A stretch of 64,000 nt of DNA from an uncultured Candidatus Melainabacteria bacterium (GCA_934718085.1 CAKUZL010000003.1:124001-188000); one strand, 5' to 3'; shown: positions 6,726-16,252, numbered from the stretch's first letter. Notes: a model not told the origin generated them from the sequence alone. Numbers and translations are program-made.

Positions 6726-9428
6726 TTACACCAAAACCTGTCTTTCGATTTCCTCGGTCGTCATAACCTTTATTATGTCACCTTCGCGAATATCGTTGAA
6801 TTTCGCGAAAGAAATACCGCACTCGAAACCTTGAGCAACCTCTTTGACGTCATCTTTAAAGCGTTTGAGTTGGTCAATCGGTCCCGTGAAAATTTCGACT
6901 CCGTCACGAAGAACGATCCCCGTTTTGTTTCTGACAACCTTACCTTCAAGCACATAGCAACCCGCGATTTTCGTCGTTTTTCCGACGGTGAAAATCTGAC
7001 GGACTTCCGCTTTTCCGAGCTCAACTTCTTTTATTTCGGGCGAAAGCAGATTTATCATCGCTTTTTCCAAGTCTTCGAGAACCTGGTAAATAATGTCGTA
7101 TTTTTTGATTTTTACGTTATATTTTTCCGCCGCGGCAAGAGCATTCGCGTCTTCTTTCACGGTAAATCCCAGAATTACAGCATCGCCTGCGCTTGCAAGC
7201 ATAACATCGGCTTCCGAAATATCACCTACTCCGACGTGAATAATTTTCGTGACGATTTCTTTGGATTCCATACCCGAAACCGCTTGGGAAACCGCTTCGG
7301 CGGCACCGTGGGTATTGGCCTTAATAATCAAATTCAAATGTTTTATTTCGTCCGAATTTTCGCCGACTGCATTGTTTCTTATGTGGGAAGGCAACATCGC
7401 CTCGAGTCTTGAAATACGTTCTTTTTCTTTGCGTTCGGCAATAATTTTCTTCATCGTTTTTTCATTGTCTACAACTTCGAAGAAATCTCCGGATTGGGGA
7501 ACTTCAGTCAAACCTAAAATTTCGACCGGCGTCGACGGACCTGCTTTTTTGATTTTCTCGCCGCTGTCCGAAAGCAAAGCGCGAACTTTTCCTCCGACGC
7601 ATCCTACGACAAAGCAATCGCCTGTTTTTAACGTACCGTTTTGAACAAGCAGTGTTGCAACGGGACCTTTACCTTTATCGAGGTTGGACTCGATAATGAC
7701 GCCGGCCGCCTTTGCATCGGGATCGGCCTTGTAATTTTGAACGTCTGCCATAAGCAAAATGTACTCGAGAAGTTCGTCGATACCGGTTTTCTGAAGCGCG
7801 CTGACTCGTACGCAAACCGTGTCGCCGCCCCATTCTTCGGGAACAAGTCCGTACTCGGTAAGTTGTTGCATAATTTTGTCGGGATTTGCCGACGGCTTAT
7901 CGATTTTGTTTATCGCGACAATAATGGGTACTTCCGCCGCTTTCGCGTGGTTAATCGCTTCTATGGTCTGAGGCATGATACCGTCATCGGCAGCAACGAC
8001 CAAAATTGCGATATCGGTTGCTTTTGCACCTCTTGCACGCATTTCGGTAAACGCTTCGTGACCGGGAGTATCGATGAATACAATTTTCCTGTCGTTCGAA
8101 TAAACCGTATACGCCCCGATAGACTGAGTAATTCCGCCGACTTCGTCCGACGTGATTTTGTGTTTTGTCGCCCTGATGGCATCAAGTAAAGTTGTTTTAC
8201 CGTGGTCAACGTGACCCAAAATACTTACGACGGGTGCTCTCGATTGAAGATTTTCGTTGTTTGATTTTGCGATTTGCTTATGTTTTTCTTCGAGCATTTC
8301 TTCTTCGATGAAAGCATCCAAGTCTTCGTCCTGAACTTCTATTCCGAAATTTTCGCAGACCTTCTTTTGGATTTCAATACTTATTACCTGGTTTACGGTA
8401 GCCAAAACACCTTGCATCATTAGAAATTTAACGATTTCGGCGGTTGATTTTCCGATTTTTGCGGCAAGTTCGCCGACGGTAATCACAGAATTAATGACAA
8501 CACTTGTAATTTCTTTTTCCTGAACCTCGACATGCTCTTTTTTTCTGTGTTTTTGAGCCATTGCTTTTTCAAGGCTGATTAATTCCTGTTGTTCCTGTTT
8601 AGATTTATACTGTTTTTCTTTGGATTTTGCCTGCGGACCCGATTTACGTTTCCCGAAGCCAGATTTATTGTCATACATGTCGGGAGTGATAATATGACGT
8701 TTTACGGGCGAAGGCGAAGTTCCGTCGGAATTTCGTTTTTCGAACGGTTTTTTGTCGCCTGCCGGACGAGTTCCGAATCTTTGACCTGCGGGACGCTGCG
8801 GACGAGGACCGTTCGGACGGTTATCGCGAAGTCTTTGTTTACGTTCTTCGTTTCTTTTTGCAATCAACTGTTTTTCTTTTTCGAGCTTATCTCGCTTTGA
8901 TTGAGCGATTTGTTCGGCACGGAATTTTTGACTGTTCTTGTTGTTATAAGCCAACAACGACCGAATTTGAGGAATTGTTTCCACCGTTTTTTCGGGAGTT
9001 GCAGGTTTATCCGCAGTTTGCGCGGAAGCAGAAGCAGCTTCATCCATACGAACAGGTTTTTCTTCTTTTTTGAGGTTCTTTGCCGTTTGCGAAGCTTTAC
9101 TCATTCGAAGTTCATGATTAAGTCGAGCCATCGACTTTACTGTTTCACGGGGTTTTTCTTCAGATTTTGCAGATTCCTCGGTTTTCGGCGCGGAAGCGGG
9201 TTTTTCGTCTTTTGATTTTTTGACAACAAACGCTTTCGGCTTTTTGGAACTTGCCGCGGTTCCGCCGGTCAATGTATTTTTAAACATTTCGAACTGGGAT
9301 TCCGTCAACACGCTCGAATGAGATTTGACTTTTATTCCCAAATCTTTTTCGAGCCTTTCGATTATCTCTTTATTGGACATTCCCAATTCTTTGGCTATTT
9401 CATATATTCTCTTGTGTTCAGTTGTCAT
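6726..9428 (-). CDS. infB: Translation initiation factor IF-2
   Basis: A 900-residue IF-2, which delivers fMet-tRNA to the 30S subunit and drives subunit joining by GTP hydrolysis. Residues 1-50 are a first IF2_N domain ('RIYEIAKELGMSNKEIIERLEK'). Residues about 50-300 are a long charged, low-complexity linker rich in K/E/R/P. A second IF2_N-like domain with 'VGELAAKIGKSTAEIVKFLMMQ' lies near 320. The G domain starts near residue 404 with 'GHVDHGKTTLLDAIR', then 'DTPGHEAFTEMR' and 'NKIDKP'; domains II to IV follow. It is preceded by ylxR with a 102-base gap. Confidence 0.98.
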   Translation of the reverse strand: MTTEHKRIYEIAKELGMSNKEIIERLEKDLGIKVKSHSSVLTESQFEMFKNTLTGGTAASSKKPKAFVVKKSKDEKPASAPKTEESAKSEEKPRETVKSMARLNHELRMSKASQTAKNLKKEEKPVRMDEAASASAQTADKPATPEKTVETIPQIRSLLAYNNKNSQKFRAEQIAQSKRDKLEKEKQLIAKRNEERKQRLRDNRPNGPRPQRPAGQRFGTRPAGDKKPFEKRNSDGTSPSPVKRHIITPDMYDNKSGFGKRKSGPQAKSKEKQYKSKQEQQELISLEKAMAQKHRKKEHVEVQEKEITSVVINSVITVGELAAKIGKSTAEIVKFLMMQGVLATVNQVISIEIQKKVCENFGIEVQDEDLDAFIEEEMLEEKHKQIAKSNNENLQSRAPVVSILGHVDHGKTTLLDAIRATKHKITSDEVGGITQSIGAYTVYSNDRKIVFIDTPGHEAFTEMRARGAKATDIAILVVAADDGIMPQTIEAINHAKAAEVPIIVAINKIDKPSANPDKIMQQLTEYGLVPEEWGGDTVCVRVSALQKTGIDELLEYILLMADVQNYKADPDAKAAGVIIESNLDKGKGPVATLLVQNGTLKTGDCFVVGCVGGKVRALLSDSGEKIKKAGPSTPVEILGLTEVPQSGDFFEVVDNEKTMKKIIAERKEKERISRLEAMLPSHIRNNAVGENSDEIKHLNLIIKANTHGAAEAVSQAVSGMESKEIVTKIIHVGVGDISEADVMLASAGDAVILGFTVKEDANALAAAEKYNVKIKKYDIIYQVLEDLEKAMINLLSPEIKEVELGKAEVRQIFTVGKTTKIAGCYVLEGKVVRNKTGIVLRDGVEIFTGPIDQLKRFKDDVKEVAQGFECGISFAKFNDIREGDIIKVMTTEEIERQVLV

Positions 9429-9530
9429 CTGTATGATTTTCTCCGATAAAACCCGTAGGATTCAAAATTTCGCGGCAATATCCACCCGCATTTTAATTTT
9501 ACCATGAATATTTTATTTTTGTATCACAAT

Positions 9531-9791
9531 TTACTTTTTTAGTACAGAAAATATTTGTTCTTTTACATTTTTATCGATTTTTTTCTTAAAAGAACCCTCG
9601 ACGCGATTCTTCAAAAACGCGTCTTTTACGCACTCTTCGTTTTTATGAACATACGCCGATCTGCCGTTTGTCGCACTTTCGGGGTTCACGAAAAATTCTC
9701 CGTTACAATACGTAATTTTATTCAAATCAGACTTCAATGAAAATTTTCCGCAGGCAACACATTTTCTTTTAAATTTATCTTTTCTCGACAT
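9531..9791 (-). CDS. ylxR: YlxR/RnpM-family RNA-binding protein (DUF448)
   Basis: An 86-residue protein with the YlxR hallmarks 'KRKCVACGKFSLKSDL' and 'GRSAYVHKNEECVKDA'. B. subtilis YlxR (RnpM) is reported to bind RNase P RNA and modulate the enzyme. It is encoded immediately before infB, as in many bacteria, and starts 2 bases after the upstream ATP-grasp gene. Usually nusA and rimP precede ylxR; here they are absent and replaced by unrelated genes, so the operon is rearranged. Confidence 0.93.
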   Translation of the reverse strand: MSRKDKFKRKCVACGKFSLKSDLNKITYCNGEFFVNPESATNGRSAYVHKNEECVKDAFLKNRVEGSFKKKIDKNVKEQIFSVLKK

Positions 9792-9793
9792 TT

Positions 9794-10870
9794 TTACATC
9801 ACCCCGAACTCGTCCAAAAGTTTTACCGCGCCCGAAAACGTTGCGGCTCTTGCCGTAACGGTGCCGTTTCCGAAAGTCGTTCCTGCCGTAAGAAAATTTT
9901 CGATGTCCGAAAATTTTTCAAAATCGTTTACGATTCTTGTGCATGCCGCACAATCGGAATTAAAAATGTCTCCGATGTTTTTGTCATCGCAAATCCCGCA
10001 AAAAAGTTCGAACAAAGAAATTTTAAGCAACGGTTGCAACGTTTGCATGTGAATTTGTTTAAAAAACGGTATCAATTCGGTCAAGAAAAAATCATTTCCG
10101 TCGGTTACGACCTCTGCGCCGATAATTCCGCGATAACCGCACCCGTTTTTTAAAATTTTATCGCGAATTACTCGCAAAACCCGAGTTTGTGCACCGTCCG
10201 GCAAGTAAACGTCGGGCGCGTTCACCGTCGTGGGACAAAAACTGTCCTCACTCGAACAACACGTTCCTACGGGGAAAATCCCGGATTTATTCACGGCAAA
10301 ATACAAATAAACAACCCGTGCATTCACGTATTTTTCTGCAACAACCGGCATTGAAGGAAATTCCGCAAACAAATTTAACAACGCTATTTTTGCCGCGGCA
10401 AAATTTTCGACTTCGACAGGCAATGCCGAAACGCAAGTGTTATCGGGTTTCAATAAAATCGGATAATCCGCCTTTTGCAAATAATTAACCGCTTTTTGCT
10501 CCTTATCGAAAATCGAAAATCTGAGCGTCGGAATATTTTCCGAATGAAAAATCCGCTTGCAACGAGCACGCGAAAAAACAGGTTCGCAGCCGGTTACGCA
10601 AGGCGCACAAATTTTAAGATTTTCCCTCTCGAAAAACCCCGCAATATCAGCGTCTATCGCCTCAAACGATGTAACAAAAGTATAATCGATGTCGTTTTCG
10701 AGCGCAAAATCTGCCGAACGAGCCGTATCCGTCGCGGAAACGTCTATTTTTTCGGCAACGTCTTCCGCTCCGCAAAATCCCGGTGCCATAAAAACCGAGT
10801 CAGCGTATTTTTGAGCATCTTTGCATAAACTGTAAGCGTTTACGTCCGATCCGACAACCAATATATTCAT
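9794..10870 (-). CDS. PurD-like ATP-grasp protein
   Basis: A 358-residue protein resembling phosphoribosylamine-glycine ligase. It has the N-domain pattern 'MNILVVGSDVNAYSLCKDAQ', 'DYTFVTSFEAIDADIAGFFE' and 'RARCKRIFHSENIPTLRF'; ATP-grasp elements 'YPILLKPDNTCVSALPV' and 'GYRGIIGAEVVTDGNDFFLTELIP'; and a PurD-like C-terminal part 'FTAGTTFGNGTV..ATFSGAVKLLDE'. It is about 60 residues shorter than PurD, and the N-domain glycine loop (GSGGREHA in PurD) reads GSDVNAYS, so it is probably a diverged paralogue rather than the purine enzyme. It lies between aroH and ylxR, 2 bases from the latter. Substrate unknown. Confidence 0.72.
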   Translation of the reverse strand: MNILVVGSDVNAYSLCKDAQKYADSVFMAPGFCGAEDVAEKIDVSATDTARSADFALENDIDYTFVTSFEAIDADIAGFFERENLKICAPCVTGCEPVFSRARCKRIFHSENIPTLRFSIFDKEQKAVNYLQKADYPILLKPDNTCVSALPVEVENFAAAKIALLNLFAEFPSMPVVAEKYVNARVVYLYFAVNKSGIFPVGTCCSSEDSFCPTTVNAPDVYLPDGAQTRVLRVIRDKILKNGCGYRGIIGAEVVTDGNDFFLTELIPFFKQIHMQTLQPLLKISLFELFCGICDDKNIGDIFNSDCAACTRIVNDFEKFSDIENFLTAGTTFGNGTVTARAATFSGAVKLLDEFGVM

Positions 10871-10890
10871 AATACGATTTTACTACAAAA

Positions 10891-11268
10891 TTATTTTTGG
10901 TTCAAATCGGGACGCAATATTTTTGCATCACGTAAATAAACATGTTTTATAAGACTGCGAGGTTTTTCGGAATTAAAATACAAAATCACCCTCAAAGCCC
11001 GTTTTAAAGAACCTTTAAACTCAAACTCCCTAAAACACATAAACGGAACATCCGTCCATCCGAGCTCTGTTCGCGCAAATTTTGCCGGCACTGCCGACTT
11101 TATGTCGTCCGTTACGGAAAATTCGGCCGAGATTATGTCGTCCGGCACGATTTCGTTGGATTTTACGATTTCCGTCAACATCAAAACCACCGCGTTTTTT
11201 ATTTCGTCGGGATTGTCGTTTTCAACGGTAATCGCACCTCTTACCGCCCTTATCGCATTTACGCCCAT
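10891..11268 (-). CDS. aroH: Chorismate mutase, AroH class
   Basis: About 125 residues beginning MGVNAIRAVRGAITVENDN, the AroH-type trimeric monofunctional chorismate mutase, which converts chorismate to prephenate. Family residues are visible: 'RAVRGAITVENDNPDEI' (active-site Arg), 'SAEFSVTDDIKSAVPAKFARTE' and the C-terminal 'LRVILYFN..'. The chosen ATG overlaps the fmt stop by one base (TAATG) with a GGAG site; a longer reading from 11292 would run inside fmt and lacks a site. Its place between formyltransferase and an ATP-grasp gene is unusual for an aromatic biosynthesis gene. Confidence 0.88.
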   Translation of the reverse strand: MGVNAIRAVRGAITVENDNPDEIKNAVVLMLTEIVKSNEIVPDDIISAEFSVTDDIKSAVPAKFARTELGWTDVPFMCFREFEFKGSLKRALRVILYFNSEKPRSLIKHVYLRDAKILRPDLNQK

Positions 11269-12215
11269 TACACTTTCTCCGTGGTAAGACATTCGCCTTT
11301 TTTCATTCTCAATCCGTTAATCCACGCACTCGCGGGAATTTCGCCTTTGCTTTCGGGTTTTACTGTATAAATTTCCAAAGGTTCGTCCGCACACATTATT
11401 GTAACAAAATCTTTACAAATATCCACAATTTCGCCCGGTTTGCAATCAGTTGCCGAATTTTTACATCTGCATGTTTTGACAAGTTTTACGTTTTTTCCGC
11501 AAACGTTGATTTTAGGAGACTCCGACATTGCACGAACCTTATTGTGAATACATTTTGCGCTCATTTTAAAATCGAGTGAATATTCCGATTTGTCAAACTT
11601 AGGAGCGAAACAAACTTCGTTTTCGTTTTGTTTTATAAAATTCATATTTCCCGAAACAATCATTTTCAAAGTTCGATAAATCAGATACGGAGAGCGTTCC
11701 GACACTTCATGCGAAAGTTCGTCGATCGTCATGTTTTCCGTTATCGGAATTTTTTCCTGAAGACAAATATCACCGGCGTCCATTTTTAAAACGGTTTTCA
11801 TCGTCGTAATTCCGGTTTCCGTCTCACCCGCCGCAAGCGCGGCCGCCATAGGGTTTGCACCTCGATATTTCGGCAAAAGCGAAGCGTGAAGGTTAATTAC
11901 GCCGAATTTCGGAATATCCAAAACTTCCTGCGACAACATTTGTCCGAACGCAAAAGTCACAATGAAATCGGGAGCAAGTTTTTTCAAGGTTTCAATAAGA
12001 TGAGCATCCTTGGAAATCGAAGGCGTCTGATAGCAGGGAACTTCGGTTTTTACGGCACATGTTTTGACGGGCGGCTCACAAAGGTGTTTTCCTCGTCCTG
12101 CCGGTCTGTCGGGCATCGTAACAACCGCCTGCATCTTGATGTCGGAAAAATTCATCAATTTTTTTATACTGTTTACCGCAATTTCGGGAGTTCCCGCAAA
12201 AACAACGCTAATCAA
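11268..12215 (-). CDS. fmt: Methionyl-tRNA formyltransferase
   Basis: A 315-residue enzyme that formylates Met on initiator tRNA with 10-formyl-THF. The N-terminal Rossmann fold reads 'MISVVFAGTPEIAVNSIKKL'; the catalytic block 'GVINLHASLLPKYRGANPM' holds the Asn and His, and 'TMKTVLKMDAGDICLQ' the conserved Asp. A C-terminal OB-like domain follows. The start overlaps def by 8 bases and the stop overlaps aroH by one. The def-fmt pairing is typical and links to glyA, three genes upstream, which supplies one-carbon units. Confidence 0.96.
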   Translation of the reverse strand: MISVVFAGTPEIAVNSIKKLMNFSDIKMQAVVTMPDRPAGRGKHLCEPPVKTCAVKTEVPCYQTPSISKDAHLIETLKKLAPDFIVTFAFGQMLSQEVLDIPKFGVINLHASLLPKYRGANPMAAALAAGETETGITTMKTVLKMDAGDICLQEKIPITENMTIDELSHEVSERSPYLIYRTLKMIVSGNMNFIKQNENEVCFAPKFDKSEYSLDFKMSAKCIHNKVRAMSESPKINVCGKNVKLVKTCRCKNSATDCKPGEIVDICKDFVTIMCADEPLEIYTVKPESKGEIPASAWINGLRMKKGECLTTEKV

Positions 12216-12807
12216 CTTTTTCGTCCTCCGGCTTTTTCTCGACGAGATGTTCGAGTTCTTCGATATTTATTCCATCGTCAATAACCATTTTGTCGGGGTC
12301 AACGGGCGGTAAATCACACTTTCCGAGCTCCGCATCGGCATCAAAGCGATTGGTAACTCTGTCTACAAACAAAATTCCGTCCAAATGGTCGTATTCATGC
12401 TGAATTGCCCGCGCCAGAAGTTCTCCGTCCTTCGCTTCGAGAACGAAAGACTTTCCGTGGATGTCAAGTGCTTTGACTTTTACGTCTTTGTATCTTACGA
12501 CATCGGTAAATACGGCGGGAAAACTCAAACAGCCTTCGGAGCAAATCACGGGTCGTTCTTTCGAAATAATTTTAGGATTGACAAAAACACGCGGACAAAA
12601 AAGTTCTTTGGGCAACGAAACGTCAATTACGAATATTTTCAGCGGTTCTCCGACCTGAGGCGCGGCAAGACCTACGCCGTTATTGGCATACATCGTGTCC
12701 AACATGTCTTCGATAAGCGTTTTTATTTTTTTTGAAATTTTAGAAACTTCTTTTGTTTTGCAACGCAAACGCTCGTCACCGTATTTTAAAATTTTCTTTA
12801 CAGACAT
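12208..12807 (-). CDS. def: Peptide deformylase
   Basis: A 199-residue peptide deformylase, which removes the N-formyl group of nascent proteins. All three metal-site motifs are intact: GVGLAAPQ (residues 44-51), EGCLS (91-95, Cys ligand) and QHEYDH (136-141, two His ligands and the catalytic Glu). It carries a roughly 30-residue acidic/Lys-rich C-terminal tail beyond the catalytic core. It overlaps fmt by 8 bases and starts 3 bases after the WecA-like gene. Confidence 0.97.
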   Translation of the reverse strand: MSVKKILKYGDERLRCKTKEVSKISKKIKTLIEDMLDTMYANNGVGLAAPQVGEPLKIFVIDVSLPKELFCPRVFVNPKIISKERPVICSEGCLSFPAVFTDVVRYKDVKVKALDIHGKSFVLEAKDGELLARAIQHEYDHLDGILFVDRVTNRFDADAELGKCDLPPVDPDKMVIDDGINIEELEHLVEKKPEDEKVD

Positions 12808-12810
12808 CGT

Positions 12811-13851
12811 TTACTCCGTTTTTTTAGTCGAAAAATTGATTAATATCATAATTACAGCCAGAACAACGGCATATATGAAATATTTTATCACCGAAACGTT
12901 AATCAGCAATACGGCGGTAAATCCCGATAAAACCGAGACAAGAGACAAAATTATCACGGTTTTGTTCTGAGAAAATCCGGCATGCAAAAGTTTGTGGTGA
13001 ATATGCTCGGCATCCGCGACAAAAGGCGATTTACCCTTCAACAGTCTTCGCGTCGACGAAAAGAAAATGTCGGCGACAGGAACAATCAAAACAAGCACGG
13101 GCACCCACATTCCGAATGATTCTATTCTCATAACCCCGGTAACGGAAAGAGTCGCGAGCATAAAGCCCGCAAATAACGCGCCCGAATCACCCATAAAAAT
13201 TCTGGCTGGATTGAAATTATAAGATAAAAAGGCAAGCATTGCACCCGCAAGGATAAACGCAATCAGAGGGCTGATTGTCGCGGAAGTCGTAAGCGAAGCT
13301 GCAATAAGCCCTAACGTCACCGCGCTTACGGAAATCACGGAACCCGCCAACCCGTCTATTCCGTCAATGAAATTAACCGCGTTGCTGACCCCGACAATCC
13401 ATAATACCGTAACGGGCCAGGAAAAAATTCCGAGACCGAAGTGAATTCCGAACGGCAGCCAAACGTGTTCTATTTGGGTTCCGAGGCAGAACGCAATTGT
13501 CGCGATACTTATTTGAATAAAAAATTTGAATTTGGCATCAAGACAATAAATATCGTCGATAAGCCCGAGCAAAAACATTAACGTACTTCCGATTAAAACT
13601 CCGGAAAGCCTTGAACCGTATGGATAATAGCTTAATGCCGTCAAAAAGACAAATGTCAACATTGTCGCAATCCAAATCGCGACGCCTCCGAGACGGGGAA
13701 TCGGGTGAGTATGGATTTTACGGGTTCCCGGGTTATCGACAAGCCCTTTTTTTTGCGAAATGTAAATCACCGCGGGTACGATAAAAACCGACAGCAAAAA
13801 CGATATAATCGCGCCGATTATATGGGCATCAGAAAGTTGCATCAACGTCAT
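12811..13851 (-). CDS. WecA/TagO-type undecaprenyl-phosphate sugar-1-phosphate transferase
   Basis: A 346-residue polytopic membrane protein (about ten hydrophobic segments). It moves a HexNAc-1-phosphate from a UDP-sugar to undecaprenyl phosphate, starting glycan polymers such as O-antigen or teichoic acid-like chains. Motifs are 'RKIHTHPIPRLGG', 'GLIDDIYCLDAKFKF' (Mg-binding Asp pair), 'NAVNFIDGIDGLAG' and 'FMGDSGALFAGF', with 'HIHHKLLHAG' as the cytoplasmic loop. The start is set by AAGGAG 7 bases before the ATG; a longer frame overlaps glyA. It resembles WecA/TagO more than MraY because of the HIHH loop. Confidence 0.9.
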   Translation of the reverse strand: MTLMQLSDAHIIGAIISFLLSVFIVPAVIYISQKKGLVDNPGTRKIHTHPIPRLGGVAIWIATMLTFVFLTALSYYPYGSRLSGVLIGSTLMFLLGLIDDIYCLDAKFKFFIQISIATIAFCLGTQIEHVWLPFGIHFGLGIFSWPVTVLWIVGVSNAVNFIDGIDGLAGSVISVSAVTLGLIAASLTTSATISPLIAFILAGAMLAFLSYNFNPARIFMGDSGALFAGFMLATLSVTGVMRIESFGMWVPVLVLIVPVADIFFSSTRRLLKGKSPFVADAEHIHHKLLHAGFSQNKTVIILSLVSVLSGFTAVLLINVSVIKYFIYAVVLAVIMILINFSTKKTE

Positions 13852-13862
13852 CGGAAAACTCC

Positions 13863-15098
13863 TTAATATAACGGGTATTTTTCGCACAATTTCAAAGCGC
13901 GTGCTTTTAATTCATCGAGCGAATTTTCGTCGTCTTTTGTTTTCAAAGCCGAAGCGATTATTTTTCCGACTTCGACCATATCGTCTTCTTTAAATCCTCT
14001 GGTCGTAACGGCAGGTGAACCGAGTCTGACACCGCTTGTTACGAAAGGACTTTGAGGATCGTTCGGAACGGTATTCTTGTTCGCGGTAATTCCGACCTTT
14101 TCGAGAATATTTGCTGCATCCTTTCCCGTAATTCCGATATTTCTCAAATCCATCGTCATTACGTGGTTTTCGGTTCCGTTACCGACCAAATCGATGTTTT
14201 CGTCGAGCAAAGATTTTGCAAGCGCTTGAGCATTCTTAACGATTTGAGCCGCATATTCCTTAAAATCGGGAGACAACGCTTCTTTTAAAGCCACCGCTTT
14301 CGCAGCGATAATGTGTTCGAGAGGTCCGCCCTGAATTCCGGGGAAGACAGCTTTGTCGATACCTGCGGCATGCTCGTTTTTGCACATAATTATGCCGCCT
14401 CTGGGACCTCTTAAAGTTTTGTGAGTGGTTGTCGTAACGAAATCCGCGTAAGGAACGGGCGACGGATGAACTCCACCCGCAACAAGCCCCGCGATATGCG
14501 CAATATCGGCAAGCAAAAGTGCATCGACCGATTTTGCGATTTTCGAAAATCTTTCGAAGTCGATTATTTTCGAATAATTGCTTGCTCCGCAAACGATAAG
14601 TCGAGGTTTATGTTCTTTCGCAAGTCTTTCGACCTCATCGTAATCGATTTCGCCGTTTTCGTTTACGCCGTAGGGAACAATGTTAAAATACATTCCGGAA
14701 AAATTAACCGGTGACCCGTGAGACAAATGACCGCCGTTCGACAAATCCATGCTCAAAACGGTATCTCCGTGTTTTAAAGCATAAAGAAAGACCGCCATAT
14801 TTGCCTGTGCGCCGCTGTGAGGCTGGACGTTTGCGTGCTCGGCTCCGAAAAGTTTTTTGCAGCGTTCCTGAGCAAGCGTTTCGATTTTGTCGACAACTTC
14901 ACAACCGTTGTAAAACCTTTTTGCGGGCTTACCTTCGGCGTATTTGTTGGTCAAAACCGTTCCTGCGGCAGCCATTACCGCTTCCGAGACTATATTTTCG
15001 CTGGCAATCAGTTCTATCGTATTTCTTTGTCTTTCAAGCTCTTCTTCAATCAAAACCGCTATTTCGGGGTCAGAGTTTTTTATTGTTTCAAGTTCCAT
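13863..15098 (-). CDS. glyA: Serine hydroxymethyltransferase
   Basis: A 411-residue PLP enzyme converting serine and THF to glycine and 5,10-methylene-THF. Motifs: 'RQRNTIELIASENIVSEAVM', 'NKYAEGKPAKRFYNGCEVVD', 'NVQPHSGAQANMAVF', 'DIAHIAGLVAGGVHPSP' and the PLP-lysine segment 'VTTTTHKTLRGPRGG'. The start at MELETIKN follows a GGGAGGG site; a 14-codon extension upstream lacks one. It heads the long minus-strand operon through fmt and infB and diverges from a dnaJ-like gene across 173 bases, which must hold both promoters. Confidence 0.97.
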   Translation of the reverse strand: MELETIKNSDPEIAVLIEEELERQRNTIELIASENIVSEAVMAAAGTVLTNKYAEGKPAKRFYNGCEVVDKIETLAQERCKKLFGAEHANVQPHSGAQANMAVFLYALKHGDTVLSMDLSNGGHLSHGSPVNFSGMYFNIVPYGVNENGEIDYDEVERLAKEHKPRLIVCGASNYSKIIDFERFSKIAKSVDALLLADIAHIAGLVAGGVHPSPVPYADFVTTTTHKTLRGPRGGIIMCKNEHAAGIDKAVFPGIQGGPLEHIIAAKAVALKEALSPDFKEYAAQIVKNAQALAKSLLDENIDLVGNGTENHVMTMDLRNIGITGKDAANILEKVGITANKNTVPNDPQSPFVTSGVRLGSPAVTTRGFKEDDMVEVGKIIASALKTKDDENSLDELKARALKLCEKYPLY

Positions 15099-15271
15099 CG
15101 TTAATCCCTCCCATTGGCGTACCTTTACATCATATACCAAAAAGATTGCCCGAATACGTTTTCACCCGAACAATGTTACTTTTCGTAAAATAACCCGAAC
15201 TTCGCATTGATTAACAAAAAAAATTTATTAAACTGAAATGCACGTTGGTATACATACGAGAGGGAATTTTT

Positions 15272-16252
15272 ATGGAACAAACAAAAGATTATTACGGAAT
15301 TCTCGGAATCGACCCTGATGCGACTTTGGAGGAAATAAAAAAAGCTTTCCGCAAAACTGCCGTAAAATACCATCCCGACGTGAACAAAAACGGCGCGGAG
15401 TTTTTCAAAACCGTGAAAGAAGCTTACGATATTTTATCGGACGCTCAAAAACGGTCGAATTACGATTTTATCAAGGGTTACGAGTTTGAAAGACTGAAAC
15501 GCCGAACACAAAAAAAGGTCGACGAAAACAAACGCAACGAATCCGAAAAGCCTGCAAAAACCGACTCATTCCGTAAAACAACCGTGCCCGACAAAACGGA
15601 AGAAAATTTCTTTACAAAAATTTACAAAAAATTTACCGAATACATTTCAAAACGTAAAGTTAAAATTAACGGTCACGACGTTACAACCGAAATAACAGTT
15701 TCTCAAAAAGACGCAATTACGGGATGTCACAAGGCTATAAACGTGTTGCATTCGCAAGAATGCCCCGTCTGCGGCGGACGAAGCGCGATTAATAATGCGA
15801 AATGCAAATATTGCAACGGAAAAGGCAGTATTTCGCTCCACAAAAAATTGAACGTCAGAATTCCAGCGGGAATAACACAGGGCAAAAAACTTTGTCTGAA
15901 AGGCGAAGGAACAAAAGGGCTCAACGGCGGTAAAAACGGAAATCTGTATCTTAAGGTAAAAATAGAATCTTCGGGCGAATTTACGATAAAAGGAAACAAT
16001 GTATACTCGGAAATCATGCTTACACCTTGTGAAGCGGCTTTGGGTTGCGAAAAAAAGATAAATACTTTGACAGGAAAAGTAATTCTGAAAATTCCCGAAT
16101 GCACCTGTTCCGGGCAAAAATTCAGACTTGCGGGCGAAGGTAAAACCCCGGACGGCGACCAAATAACCGTCGTAAAAATCGTTTTTCCCGAAAAACTTTC
16201 GAAGCGGGAACAAAAGTATTACGAATTAATAAGAAAATTAAGTTTGGACTAG
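15272..16252 (+). CDS. DnaJ-family co-chaperone with a reduced zinc domain
   Basis: A 326-residue protein. A J domain occupies residues 1-70 ('KDYYGILGIDPDATLEEIKKAF', HPD in 'KYHPDVNKNG'). A charged linker follows, with no clear G/F-rich region. Around residues 165-190 lie only two CxxCxG motifs, 'CPVCGG' and 'CKYCNGKG', where classical DnaJ has four. The C-terminal beta-sandwich substrate domains are present ('VRIPAGITQGKKLCLKGEG'). J proteins stimulate DnaK ATPase. It is intermediate between type A DnaJ and CbpA. The start is chosen at MEQTKDYY, behind GAGAGGG. Confidence 0.88.
   Translation: MEQTKDYYGILGIDPDATLEEIKKAFRKTAVKYHPDVNKNGAEFFKTVKEAYDILSDAQKRSNYDFIKGYEFERLKRRTQKKVDENKRNESEKPAKTDSFRKTTVPDKTEENFFTKIYKKFTEYISKRKVKINGHDVTTEITVSQKDAITGCHKAINVLHSQECPVCGGRSAINNAKCKYCNGKGSISLHKKLNVRIPAGITQGKKLCLKGEGTKGLNGGKNGNLYLKVKIESSGEFTIKGNNVYSEIMLTPCEAALGCEKKINTLTGKVILKIPECTCSGQKFRLAGEGKTPDGDQITVVKIVFPEKLSKREQKYYELIRKLSLD

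Noticed and set aside
9555..9740. A plus-strand small gene opposite ylxR.
   Set aside because: It lies wholly within a conserved gene on the other strand and has no ribosome site.
15647..16213. A 188-codon minus-strand frame opposite the DnaJ-like gene.
   Set aside because: It is a Phe-rich antisense shadow of a well-supported chaperone gene.
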